Assembly (NCBI GenBank): GCA_018971455.1
Contig: JAGXAV010000060.1
Location: forward strand, 1 to 8,622
Reading direction: 5' to 3'
DNA length: 8,622 nucleotides
Source of the DNA: Rhodospirillales bacterium
GTDB lineage: Bacteria > Pseudomonadota > Alphaproteobacteria > Acetobacterales > Acetobacteraceae
Each line of letters begins with the position of its first letter. Position 1 is the stretch's first letter. Shown piece by piece: positions 1 through 7,508 of this stretch. The notes below the pieces were generated by a model, which saw only the letters and a list, made by a program, of their open reading frames with translations, was not told the DNA's origin and ran no database searches. Both the position numbers and the translations under genes were made by a program.

Positions 1-869
1 ATGATGGCAACCGGCACCACCGAGAAACGCACGATGAGGTCGAACGGTGTGGCGTAATAGGCGGTGGCGGCAGCCGACAGGACCGCGGCGATGACGAAGC
101 GGTCCATGTAGAGCATGAGCGGCCAGACGAAGTTGGACACGGTCAGCCAGCCGCCGAATTGCAGCACCGGCAGCACCGAGCCCCAGGCGAAGCGCGCCTG
201 GCGCAGCGAGGGCATGGATTGCACGCAGATGCGCCAGTAGAAATAGGTCATCACCACCCGGCACGCGACGAGCACGAGCATGACCGCGACAAGGCTGTTG
301 AAAAACGGCAGCACCAGCAGCGGGCCGAGATAGTACATCGCCAGGATCGGAAGGTTCACCAGATTGGCGCTGGCGAAACGCTGGAATGCCGAAAGCACGC
401 CCCAAAGTGCCGCGTTCAGCACGACAAGCGGCGCGGAGGCGCAAAGCACGTAGAGCGCCGCCAGCACCTCCCGCTCCAGCGCCGGCGGCAGGTGGAGGGC
501 GAGGGTGGTGTAGAGATGGGCGCCGAGCGCCATCACCACCGCCCCCACGGCGCCAAGGGCGGTCAGCACGACGATGCCGGTGCGCACCGAGGACGCGGCC
601 TGCGCTTCCTCTCCGGTCGCCAGACGATCCGCGATCAGGCGGGTGAGCGCGCGGCCGACACCGAAATCGAAAATGCCGAACATGCCGATCAGGCTGAGGG
701 CAAGTGTGAACACGCCCCAGCGCGCGACACCGAGTTCGCGAATGAGGAATGGTGTGGCGCCGACCGCGACAATCAGCGGGCCGATGCGGCCAAGCACGTT
801 CCACAGCGCACCGAGGGCAACGGTGCGGGGGTGGGTGAGGTGCTCGGCGCGCGTGCCGCGCACACTCAT
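1..869 (-). CDS. Wzx/RfbX-type polysaccharide flippase (C-terminus cut by left edge)
   Basis: Reading leftwards from ATG at 869, the frame stays open to the window edge: 289 codons with no stop. The protein is strongly hydrophobic with several predicted membrane segments, for example about residues 17-45, 51-70, 97-128, 135-160, 170-205 and 232-270. Family-like motifs are [18 protein letters not shown] (about 64-81) and [18 protein letters not shown] (about 255-272), both reminiscent of oligosaccharide flippases of the Wzx/polysaccharide-transporter group in the MOP superfamily. Members of this group move undecaprenyl-linked sugar units across the inner membrane. Family members usually have 400-500 residues, so roughly a third or more is missing here. 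The start overlaps the stop of the dehydratase gene as ATGA, and an AGGA lies 12 bases upstream, so translation is probably coupled. The substrate is unknown. A related MATE-like transporter is the main alternative. Confidence 0.8.
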   Translation of the reverse strand, partial: MSVRGTRAEHLTHPRTVALGALWNVLGRIGPLIVAVGATPFLIRELGVARWGVFTLALSLIGMFGIFDFGVGRALTRLIADRLATGEEAQAASSVRTGIVVLTALGAVGAVVMALGAHLYTTLALHLPPALEREVLAALYVLCASAPLVVLNAALWGVLSAFQRFASANLVNLPILAMYYLGPLLVLPFFNSLVAVMLVLVACRVVMTYFYWRICVQSMPSLRQARFAWGSVLPVLQFGGWLTVSNFVWPLMLYMDRFVIAAVLSAAATAYYATPFDLIVRFSVVPVAI

Positions 870-2584
870 TCCGCAGCCGTTTCCTGGGCCGTTTCCGGGG
901 CGAGCGGGCCGGTATGCGTCACCGCGCCAAGATGCGCGGGGCCGACCGCGGCGGCGTATTTCTGCAGCACGCCGGATAGCCTGCGCGGCGGCGGTGGGCG
1001 CCAGGCGGCCAGGCGCGCGGCGAGCTCGCCCTCATGCACCAGCAGGTCGATGCGGGCCGCGGTGGCGTCGATACGGATGCGATCGCCGTCACGCACCACG
1101 GCGAGCGGGCCGCCGGCCGCGGCCTCGGGCCCGGCATAGCCGATGCATATGCCGCGGGTGGCACCGGAGAAACGGCCATCGGTGAGCAGCGCCACCTTCT
1201 CGCCCATGCCCTGGCCGTAGATCAGCGCGGTGACGCCGAGCATCTCGCGCATGCCGGGGCCGCCGCGCGGGCCTTCGTTGCGAATGATTAATACCTCGCC
1301 GGCCGCGTAGGCGCGCGCGCGCACCACCCCCATGCAGGCTTCCTCGCCATCGAACACGCGGGCGACGCCTTCGAAGACCTGGCTCTTGAGGCCGGCGACC
1401 TTCAGCAGCGCGCCGTCCGGGCAGAGATTGCCGCGCAGCACGACGAGCCCGCCCGAGGTGCTGAGCGGGGTGGCGCAGGAGACCACCACCTGCCCGTCCG
1501 GTGCCGGCGCGTCGGCCACGGCCTCGGCAAGGGTCTGGCCGGTGACGGTGGGGCAGGCGCCATCCATGTAACCGCCTCGGATGAGTTCCTTGATGATCAC
1601 CTGGCAGCCGCCGATTTCATGGACATCGTGCGCATGGAAGCGGCCGCCGGGGCGCAGATTGGCGATCACCGGCGTGCGGTGAAAGATCGCCGCCACGTCA
1701 TCGAGCGTAAAGGCGATGCCGGCCTCGTGGGCAACGGCGGGAAGATGCAGCCCGGCATTGGTGGACCCGCCGGTGGCCGCGACCAGGGCGGCGGCGTTGG
1801 CCAGGCTGGCGCGGGTGACGAGATCGCGCGGCAGCGGCCCGCCGCGCGCCAGGATGTCGAGCACCAGGCGCCCGCAACGTTCGGCGAGTGCGGCGCGCGC
1901 GCTGTGGATCGCCGGCAGCATGGCCGAGCCGGCGGGGGCGAGGCCGAGCGCCTCGGACACCATGGCCATGGTGTTGGCGGTGAACTGCCCGGCGCAGGCG
2001 CCGATCGTGGGCAGGCAGACCCGTTCCATGCGCGCCAGATCGCCCTCGCTCCAGGTGCCGGCGAGCACGCCGCCGACCGCCTCGTACGTGTCGAGCATGC
2101 TGACGTCGCGGCCCTGGAAGCGGCCGGTGCCGGCGCTGCCGCCATAGAGGAAGACGCTGGGCAGGTTGCAGCGCACCAGGGCCATCATCATGCCGGGCAG
2201 CGTCTTGTCGCAACCGGAGAAGGCGATCAGGCCGTCATACATATGGCCGGAGGCCACTGCCTCCACCGAATCGGCGATGATCTCGCGACTGACGAGGCTG
2301 AAGCGCATGCCTGGATGGTTCATGCTCATGCCGTCGGAGACGGCGATGGTGGTGAACTCGAACGGCGTGCCGCCGGCGGCCGCGATGCCGCGCTTGGCAT
2401 GCTGCGCCTGGGCAGCGAGGCCCATGGTGCAGGGCGTCACCTCGGCCTGGGTGGTCGCGACGCCGATGAAGGGTTGCGCGATCTGCGCGTCCGACAGGCC
2501 CATGCCGCGGAGGAAGGCACGGTGCGGCGCGCGGTCCAGCCCGTCGACGGTGATGCGCGAGCGCAGAGTGGTCGTCTCGGTCAT
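866..2584 (-). CDS. ilvD: IlvD/Edd-family dehydratase, probable dihydroxy-acid dehydratase
   Basis: The 572-residue cytoplasmic enzyme is predicted to dehydrate 2,3-dihydroxy acids to 2-oxo acids, the step before valine and isoleucine transamination. Visible landmarks are Cys52 in [23 protein letters not shown] (83-97), Cys125-Asp126-Lys127 in GCDKTLPG, Cys197 in [13 protein letters not shown], and the catalytic-serine loop [11 protein letters not shown] (468-478, Ser473). The three cysteines fit an Fe-S cluster site, and the CDK lysine is the one that is carbamylated and binds metal in the family. The length fits short DHADs (about 560-575) rather than the 612-616 residue type. Odd points: Thr53 where Asn is usual, and Tyr483 in IGYAGPEAA where the family normally has GH. 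The start at 2584 was chosen because family similarity begins there ([18 protein letters not shown] at 12-29). The frame stays open upstream to 2659 but without similarity. The ribosome site is weak (GGGA about 6 bases upstream). A sugar-acid dehydratase role is possible but less likely, because the [13 protein letters not shown] pattern is DHAD-like. Confidence 0.9.
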   Translation of the reverse strand: MTETTTLRSRITVDGLDRAPHRAFLRGMGLSDAQIAQPFIGVATTQAEVTPCTMGLAAQAQHAKRGIAAAGGTPFEFTTIAVSDGMSMNHPGMRFSLVSREIIADSVEAVASGHMYDGLIAFSGCDKTLPGMMMALVRCNLPSVFLYGGSAGTGRFQGRDVSMLDTYEAVGGVLAGTWSEGDLARMERVCLPTIGACAGQFTANTMAMVSEALGLAPAGSAMLPAIHSARAALAERCGRLVLDILARGGPLPRDLVTRASLANAAALVAATGGSTNAGLHLPAVAHEAGIAFTLDDVAAIFHRTPVIANLRPGGRFHAHDVHEIGGCQVIIKELIRGGYMDGACPTVTGQTLAEAVADAPAPDGQVVVSCATPLSTSGGLVVLRGNLCPDGALLKVAGLKSQVFEGVARVFDGEEACMGVVRARAYAAGEVLIIRNEGPRGGPGMREMLGVTALIYGQGMGEKVALLTDGRFSGATRGICIGYAGPEAAAGGPLAVVRDGDRIRIDATAARIDLLVHEGELAARLAAWRPPPPRRLSGVLQKYAAAVGPAHLGAVTHTGPLAPETAQETAAE

Positions 2585-2628
2585 GTCGGATCCCGCGCCG
2601 TTGAAAGTGAGCCGGTAATTGCTTGAAC

Positions 2629-2642
2629 TGCCGCGGGCGGCA
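2629..2642. repeat. 14-bp dyad, possible operator
   Basis: Six-base arms TGCCGC and GCGGCA are separated by GG. The dyad is a perfect palindrome apart from its centre. It lies within the spacer of the best rightward promoter candidate and about 45 bases upstream of the ilvD start, a position from which a bound regulator could affect both directions. G/C-rich dyads arise easily by chance in DNA of this composition, so the regulatory reading is inference. Confidence 0.3.
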
Positions 2643-2691
2643 CGATACTCTGAGCGCAAGCAGCCGCAAAGGCTCGCACATATAAGGAGAG

Positions 2692-2717
2692 CGGCGCCCG
2701 AAAAGCATCAGGCGCCG
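2692..2717. repeat. Inverted repeat CGGCGCC-N12-GGCGCCG
   Basis: Seven-base arms with a 12-base spacer in the divergent intergenic region. Each arm contains the self-complementary hexamer GGCGCC, so the site can also be read as two repeated palindromes 13 bases apart. It could be a paired operator half-site or a leader hairpin. No T-run of terminator type follows on either strand. Confidence 0.35.
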
Positions 2718-2815
2718 TCTTCATTGGGGGGTTACGTGGGAGGCCTGTCAGTCCCGATCTGGCGTGGCGGTGCGATTTGTGCCGGAATCGCTGATGCGCG
2801 GCGGTTGCGCTGCGC

Positions 2816-3611
2816 ATGAGCGTGGGGACCGGGCGCGACGACGGCGATCTGTTGCAGGTTCAGGACGTGATCATGCGCTTTGGCGGCATTGTCGCCTTGG
2901 CGGGAGTCTCGTTCAACGTCGGCCGGCGGCAGATCTGCGGCCTGATTGGGCCCAACGGATCGGGCAAGACCACGCTGTTCAACTGCATCAGCGGCATCTA
3001 TCGCCATGGCAGCGGCGATATCCGTTTCGAGGGGCGCTCCCTCTCGGGCCTGGCGCGCCACCGCATGGCCGGGCTCGGCATCGGCCGCACCTTCCAGAAT
3101 GTCGCGCTGTTCAACAGCATGACGGTGCGCGACAACATGCTGGTGGGGGCGCACCATCTGGCGCATTCGGGCTTCGTCGCGGCCATGCTGCGCCTGCCCG
3201 CGACGCGCCGGGAAGAGGCGGCGATGCAGGCCACGCTGGATGAGCTGCTCGACCTGCTCGATCTGCGGGCGGTGGCGGAGCGGCAGGTGTCCAGCCTGCC
3301 TTTCGGCACGCGCAAGCGGGTGGAGCTGGCGCGCGCGCTGATCGGGCGGCCCAAGCTGCTGCTGCTCGACGAGCCGGCCGGCGGGCTGAACCATACCGAG
3401 GTGGAGGAACTGGAGCGCCTGCTGCGCCAGATCCGCGCGCATTTCGATCTCAGCATCCTGCTCGTCGAGCATCATATGAATCTCGTCATGCGGGTGTCCG
3501 ACAGCGTGGTGGCGCTGGAATTCGGCCTCAAGATCGCCGACGGCACGCCGGAGGCGGTGCAGCGCGAGCCCGAGGTGATCCGCGCCTATCTCGGCGAGAC
3601 GGAGGCCGTGC

Positions 3612-3622
<11 letters not shown>
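2816..3622 (+). CDS. livG: LivG-type ABC transporter ATP-binding protein
   Basis: One of the two cytoplasmic ATPases (268 aa) of a branched-chain-amino-acid-type importer. Visible motifs are Walker A GPNGSGKT (45-52), Q-loop Gln94 in RTFQN, Walker B LLLLDEP (181-187, Asp185/Glu186) and H-loop His219 in LLVEHHM. The signature region is LPFGTRKRVELARAL (161-175) rather than the classic LSGGQ, a form seen in LivG-like proteins. The usual EHD of the H-loop is EHH here. Length and the C-terminal GTPEAV..EPEVIRAYLG region match LivG. ATG 2816 is the only in-frame ATG after the stop at 2792-2794 that precedes the conserved LLQVQDVIMRFGG start, but no good Shine-Dalgarno sequence precedes it. This is the first gene of the operon, and its 3' end overlaps livF by 11 bases. 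Confidence 0.93.
3601..3605 (+). promoter_or_regulatory. Ribosome binding site for livF, inside livG
   Basis: GGAGG lies within the last codons of livG, six bases before the livF ATG at 3612. It fixes the livF start and supports translational coupling across the 11-base overlap. Confidence 0.8.
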
Positions 3623-4316
<694 letters not shown>

Positions 4317-4332
4317 AACGAAGGGCGCGGGC

Positions 4333-5205
4333 ATGGACGGCTTGCTGCATCAGGTGTTTTCGGGGCTGGCGACGGGGGGTATCTATGCCAGCGTGGCGCT
4401 GGCCCTGGTGATGATCTACCAGGCCACGCACCATGTGAACTTCGCCCAGGGCGAGATGGCGATGTTCTCGACCTACATCGCGCTGACGCTGATCCAGGCC
4501 GGTGTGCCGTACTGGTGGGCCTTCGCCATCACGCTGGTGGTGTCGTTCGCCATCGGCGCGGTGATCCAGCGCGTGCTGATGACGCCGATGGCCAACGCGC
4601 CGGTGCTTGCCTCCGTCGGCATCTTCATCGGCCTGCTGCTGATGTTCAACAGCTGCGCCGGCTGGTTCTTCGGCTACACGCTCAAGCCCTTCCCCTCGCC
4701 CTTCGGCGAGGGGAAGCCGATGCTGGCCGGCTATCTGTCGCGCCACGAGCTGGGCTCGACCGCGGTGACACTGGCGGTGCTGCTGTCGGTGTGGGCGTTC
4801 TTCCGCTTCACCAGGCTCGGGCTGGCGATGCGGGCGGCGGCCTACAACCCGGCATCGAGCCGGCTGGTCGGCGTGAACGTGGACCGCATGCTGGCTCTCG
4901 GCTGGGGGCTCGCCGCGGCGATCGGGGCGATTGCCGGCATGATGGTGGCGCATGTGGTCTTCCTCGAGCCCAATATGATGTCCGGCGTGCTGCTCTACGC
5001 CTTTGCCGGCGCTTTGCTGGGCGGCATCACCAGCCCGATGGGCGCGGTGATCGGCGGCTTCGTCGTCGGCGTCCTGGAGAATCTGGGCGGCGCCTACGTG
5101 GTGGGCGCCGAGCTGAAGCTGTCGCTGGCGCTGGTCATCATCGTCGCCGTGCTGGTCATCAAACCGTCCGGCCTGTTCGGCCGCACCATCGTGAGCCGGG
5201 TGTGA
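4333..5205 (+). CDS. livH: LivH-type branched-chain amino acid ABC permease
   Basis: Inner-membrane permease (290 aa) forming half of the translocation pore. Hydrophobic segments are seen at about 9-30, 42-57, 62-85, 92-110, 142-158, 188-210, 218-248 and 262-276. Family landmarks are GLATGGIYASVALALVMIY (11-29), NFAQGEMAMFSTY (36-48), the ATPase-facing loop GLAMRAAAYNPASSRLVGVN (163-182), GALLGGITSPMGAVIGGF (226-243) and the C-terminal IKPSGLFGR (276-284). Length is normal for LivH. The frame is open further upstream inside livF, but ATG 4333 has AAGGG seven bases ahead and starts right at the conserved region. A perfect 12-bp inverted repeat lies in the codons for KPFPSPFGEGK (118-128). The stop overlaps the livM start by one base (TGATG). 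Confidence 0.93.
   Translation: MDGLLHQVFSGLATGGIYASVALALVMIYQATHHVNFAQGEMAMFSTYIALTLIQAGVPYWWAFAITLVVSFAIGAVIQRVLMTPMANAPVLASVGIFIGLLLMFNSCAGWFFGYTLKPFPSPFGEGKPMLAGYLSRHELGSTAVTLAVLLSVWAFFRFTRLGLAMRAAAYNPASSRLVGVNVDRMLALGWGLAAAIGAIAGMMVAHVVFLEPNMMSGVLLYAFAGALLGGITSPMGAVIGGFVVGVLENLGGAYVVGAELKLSLALVIIVAVLVIKPSGLFGRTIVSRV
4689..4716 (+). repeat. Perfect 12-bp inverted repeat within livH
   Basis: Arms CTTCCCCTCGCC (4689-4700) and GGCGAGGGGAAG (4705-4716) flank a four-base CTTC loop. The messenger could form a very stable hairpin here, in the codons of a periplasmic or inter-helix stretch containing FPSPF. There is no T-run, so it is not a terminator. The FPSPF-like stretch itself occurs in related LivH proteins, so the repeat may be a codon-choice effect rather than an inserted element. 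Confidence 0.7.
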
Positions 5206-6149
5206 TGGGCCGCACCCTGCTCCGCCACTGGCCGCTGCTGTTCCTGGCCTTCGCCGCGGTGGTGCCGACCGTGGCCCTCAGCAATTACCAGCTCTTCCAG
5301 CTCACCATGGTGGCGGTCTATGCGGTGGCCATTCTCGGCCTCAACATCGTCACCGGCTTCAACGGCCAGATCTCGCTCGGCCATGGCGCGTTCTATGCCG
5401 TCGGCGCCTATGTCACCGCCATCATGATGGACAAATGGGGCGTGCCGTACTGGGCGACGCTGCCGGTCTCCGCGCTGATCTGCGCGTGCACCGGCTTTCT
5501 GGTCGGCCTGCCGGCGCTGCGGCTGGGCGGGCTCTACCTGGCGCTGACCACTTTCGCGCTGGCGGTGGCGACGCCGCAATTGCTGAAATACAAGCTCTTC
5601 GAGGGCTGGACCGGCGGCGTGCAGGGCATCGTCATCGACAAGCCGGACCCGCCCTTCGGCCTGCCGATCAACGCCGACCAGTGGCTCTATCTGTTCAGCC
5701 TCGCGGTGGCGGCGGTGATGTTCCTGCTCGCCGCCAATCTGGTGCGCGGGCGCATCGGGCGGGCGATGATGGCGGTGCGCGACCAGCCGACGGCGGCCGA
5801 GGCGATGGGCATCGATCTGGCCATGTTCAAGACGCGGACCTTCGCGGTCAGCGCCATGCTGACCGGCATTGCGGGCTCGCTCGGCGCCATCGCCATCCAG
5901 TTCGTCGCCCCGGACAGTTTCGCGGTGTTTCTCTCCATCACGCTCTTCGTCGGTCTGGTGGTGGGTGGCGTCGCCTCCATCGGGGGGACAATCTTCGGCG
6001 CCTTCTTCATCGAGTTCGTGCCCAACCTCGCCGAACAGGTCTCCAAGGCCGCACCCGGCGCGGTCTATGGCATCATCCTGATCGCCTTCCTGTTTCTCAT
6101 GCCGGGCGGGCTCGCCGGCGCCTTGCGCAAGCTGCTGCGCCTGGCCTGA
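5205..6149 (+). CDS. livM: LivM-type branched-chain amino acid ABC permease
   Basis: Second inner-membrane permease (314 aa), partner of LivH. Landmarks are GLNIVTGFNGQISLGHGAFY (45-64), LRLGGLYLALTTFALA (105-120), the TGG of WTGGVQG (135-141), the cytoplasmic ATPase-contact loop GRAMMAVRDQPTAAEAMGID (185-204), LVVGGVASIGGTIFGAFF (251-268) and the C-terminal LFLMPGGLAG (296-305). Hydrophobic segments span most of the chain, starting at residues 9-26. It is a short LivM without the N-terminal extension of the Escherichia coli form. ATG 5205 shares its A with the livH stop TGA, so the start depends on coupled re-initiation. I see no strong separate ribosome site. It is followed 47 bases later by the first binding-protein gene. 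Confidence 0.93.
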   Translation: MGRTLLRHWPLLFLAFAAVVPTVALSNYQLFQLTMVAVYAVAILGLNIVTGFNGQISLGHGAFYAVGAYVTAIMMDKWGVPYWATLPVSALICACTGFLVGLPALRLGGLYLALTTFALAVATPQLLKYKLFEGWTGGVQGIVIDKPDPPFGLPINADQWLYLFSLAVAAVMFLLAANLVRGRIGRAMMAVRDQPTAAEAMGIDLAMFKTRTFAVSAMLTGIAGSLGAIAIQFVAPDSFAVFLSITLFVGLVVGGVASIGGTIFGAFFIEFVPNLAEQVSKAAPGAVYGIILIAFLFLMPGGLAGALRKLLRLA

Positions 6150-6182
6150 GAGGGCTTGCCGGACCGTTGACTGCCACATCAC

Positions 6183-6188
6183 GGAGGA
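6183..6188 (+). promoter_or_regulatory. Ribosome binding site for first binding-protein gene
   Basis: GGAGGA is placed eight bases before ATG 6197. Unlike the coupled genes upstream, this gene has its own strong site, in keeping with the need for more binding protein than membrane components. It also rules out the long upstream in-frame extension as the real start. Confidence 0.8.
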
Positions 6189-6196
6189 AACCAACG

Positions 6197-7411
6197 ATGC
6201 AACGCCGCACACTGCTTTCCACGATCGGATTGTCGACGCTCGGCGCCATGGCCGGTCTCGGCCGGCCGGGTGCGGCCGATGCCGCGACGCCGGGGGTGAG
6301 CGCGACCGAGATCAAGATCGGCAACACCGAGGCCTATAGCGGGCCGGCCTCGGCCTATGGCGCGATCGGCCATGGGCTGGTCGCCTATTTCAAGATGGTC
6401 AACGACCAGGGCGGCGTCGGGGGCCGCAAGATCAACTTCATCACCGTCGATGACGGTTACTCGCCGCCGCGCACGGTGGAGCAGACGCGCCGGCTGGTCG
6501 AGCAGGATGGCGTGGCATTCATTCTCAACGCCCTCGGCACGCCGAACAACACGGCGATCGAGAAATACATGAATGCGAAGAAGGTGCCGCAGCTCTTCGT
6601 CGCCACGGGGGCGGACAAGTGGGGCGACTATCAGCATTATCACTGGACGATGGGCTGGCAGCCCAGCTACCGCATCGAGGCGGCGGTCTATGCCAAGGAC
6701 ATCTTGGCCAACAAGCCGGGCGCCAAGATCGGCATCCTCTACCAGAACGATGATTTCGGCAAAGACTACATCGCCGGAATGCAGGACGGGCTGGGCGCGA
6801 AGTTCAAGGCCATGGTCGTCAAGACGGCGTCCTACGAGGTGACCGATCCCACCATCGACAGCCAGATCGTCACCCTGCAGGGCGCCGGCGCTGACACGCT
6901 GCTGGTGGCGGCGACGCCGAAATTCGCCGCACAGGCGATCCGCAAGGTGTTCGACATAAACTGGAAACCGCTGTTCTTCATGACCAACGTCTCCAGCTCG
7001 GTGGGTGCCGTGATCAAGCCGGCGGGCTTCGACAAGGCGGTGGGCGTGACCACGGTCGGCTACGCCAAGGACCCGACCGACGCCGCGTGGGCGAACGATG
7101 CCGGCATGCAGGAATGGCGCGGCTTCATGGCGAAATACATGCCGAATGCCGATCTGTCGGACGCCAACTACGTCTATGCCTATGGCGTCGGCGTCACCAC
7201 GATGCAGGTGCTCCGCCAGTGCGGCAAGGATTTCTCGCGCGCCAACATCATGAAGCAGGCGGCGAACCTGCACGACCTGGTGGTGCCGACCCTGCTGCCG
7301 GGCATCAAGATCAACACCAGCCCGACCAACTACCATCCGATCCGCCAGATGCAGTTGCAGAAGTGGAACGGCAAGACGTGGGAGCGGTTCGGCCAGATCG
7401 TCGGCGCCTGA
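6197..7411 (+). CDS. Periplasmic substrate-binding protein, LivK-like, first copy
   Basis: Periplasmic receptor (404 aa) of the importer, family Peripla_BP_6 (type I fold, COG0683-like). The N-terminus MQRRTLLSTIGLSTLGAMAG is an export signal with a likely cut near ADA-A (29/30). RRTLL resembles a twin-arginine motif, so Tat export is possible. There is no lipobox, and the only cysteine is Cys342. Mature-part landmarks are EIKIGNTEAYSGPASAYG (38-55), VDDGY (84-88), TVEQTRRLVEQDGVAFIL (93-110), LGTPNNTA (113-120), KKVPQLFVATGA (128-139), WTMGWQPSY (150-158) and LYQNDDFGKDY (181-191). The length is typical of the roughly 400-residue members. By hand count it matches the next gene at 238 of 343 aligned residues without gaps. 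Relatives bind branched-chain amino acids, but others bind amides, urea or aromatic acids, so the ligand is open. Confidence 0.93.
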   Translation: MQRRTLLSTIGLSTLGAMAGLGRPGAADAATPGVSATEIKIGNTEAYSGPASAYGAIGHGLVAYFKMVNDQGGVGGRKINFITVDDGYSPPRTVEQTRRLVEQDGVAFILNALGTPNNTAIEKYMNAKKVPQLFVATGADKWGDYQHYHWTMGWQPSYRIEAAVYAKDILANKPGAKIGILYQNDDFGKDYIAGMQDGLGAKFKAMVVKTASYEVTDPTIDSQIVTLQGAGADTLLVAATPKFAAQAIRKVFDINWKPLFFMTNVSSSVGAVIKPAGFDKAVGVTTVGYAKDPTDAAWANDAGMQEWRGFMAKYMPNADLSDANYVYAYGVGVTTMQVLRQCGKDFSRANIMKQAANLHDLVVPTLLPGIKINTSPTNYHPIRQMQLQKWNGKTWERFGQIVGA

Positions 7412-7429
7412 AGCGGATGACGTGACGAC

Positions 7430-7454
7430 CCGCGGGGCCCGCGCGGCCCCGCGG
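7430..7454 (+). repeat. Intercistronic all-G:C hairpin between binding-protein genes
   Basis: Perfect ten-base arms CCGCGGGGCC (7430-7439) and GGCCCCGCGG (7445-7454) enclose a five-base CGCGC loop, starting 18 bases after the stop of the first binding-protein gene. Every pair is G:C. No T-tract follows, so an ordinary intrinsic terminator is unlikely. Such hairpins often protect the upstream message from 3' exonucleases or cause partial attenuation, which would set the ratio of the two binding proteins. That role is inference. Confidence 0.75.
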
Positions 7455-7495
7455 CGCGAGGCAAGGAGCTGAAGAAAACCAACAAACACCACGAC

Positions 7496-7502
7496 AGGGA
7501 GG
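7496..7502 (+). promoter_or_regulatory. Ribosome binding site for second binding-protein gene
   Basis: AGGGAGG lies six bases before ATG 7509, after an A-rich, unstructured-looking stretch (7470-7493). It fixes the start. An AAGGAG at 7464-7469 has no suitable start codon after it. Confidence 0.8.
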
Positions 7503-7508
7503 CTTGAG

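Larger units (their letters stand above)
2585..2815. promoter_or_regulatory. Divergent intergenic region between ilvD and the liv operon
   Basis: This 231-base gap separates two divergently transcribed units, so it should hold at least one promoter for each. Only weak sigma-70-like hexamers are visible. Rightward there is TTGAAC (2623-2628), 17 bases, then TACTCT (2646-2651). Leftward, on the complement, TTGCGG is followed after 16 bases by TATCGT. Three dyads lie here: TGCCGC-GG-GCGGCA (2629-2642, inside the spacer of the rightward candidate), CGGCGCC-N12-GGCGCCG (2692-2717) and GCGATT-N8-AATCGC (2772-2791, ending 24 bases before livG). Any of them could be an operator. No coding sequence or riboswitch is recognised. 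Confidence 0.45.

Noticed and set aside
159..1139. 326-codon plus-strand frame at the left end
   Set aside because: The opposite strand encodes a convincing membrane protein with flippase motifs. The plus-strand product is low-complexity and Arg/His rich.
1619..2626. 335-codon plus-strand frame opposite the dehydratase gene
   Set aside because: It lies wholly antisense to a protein with all IlvD motifs. Its composition (Gly, Ala, Arg, His rich) is that of a shadow frame.
2585..2659. Longer dehydratase starting at 2659
   Set aside because: The extra 25 residues lack family similarity. The conserved N-terminus begins shortly after the Met at 2584.
5435..6196. Extended N-terminus for the first binding protein
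   Set aside because: The frame is open far into livM, but the real start is fixed by GGAGGA and a proper signal peptide at ATG 6197.
7430..7460. Intrinsic terminator after the first binding-protein gene
   Set aside because: The hairpin is strong but no T-run follows, and a gene with a good ribosome site begins 54 bases later. It is kept as a hairpin only.
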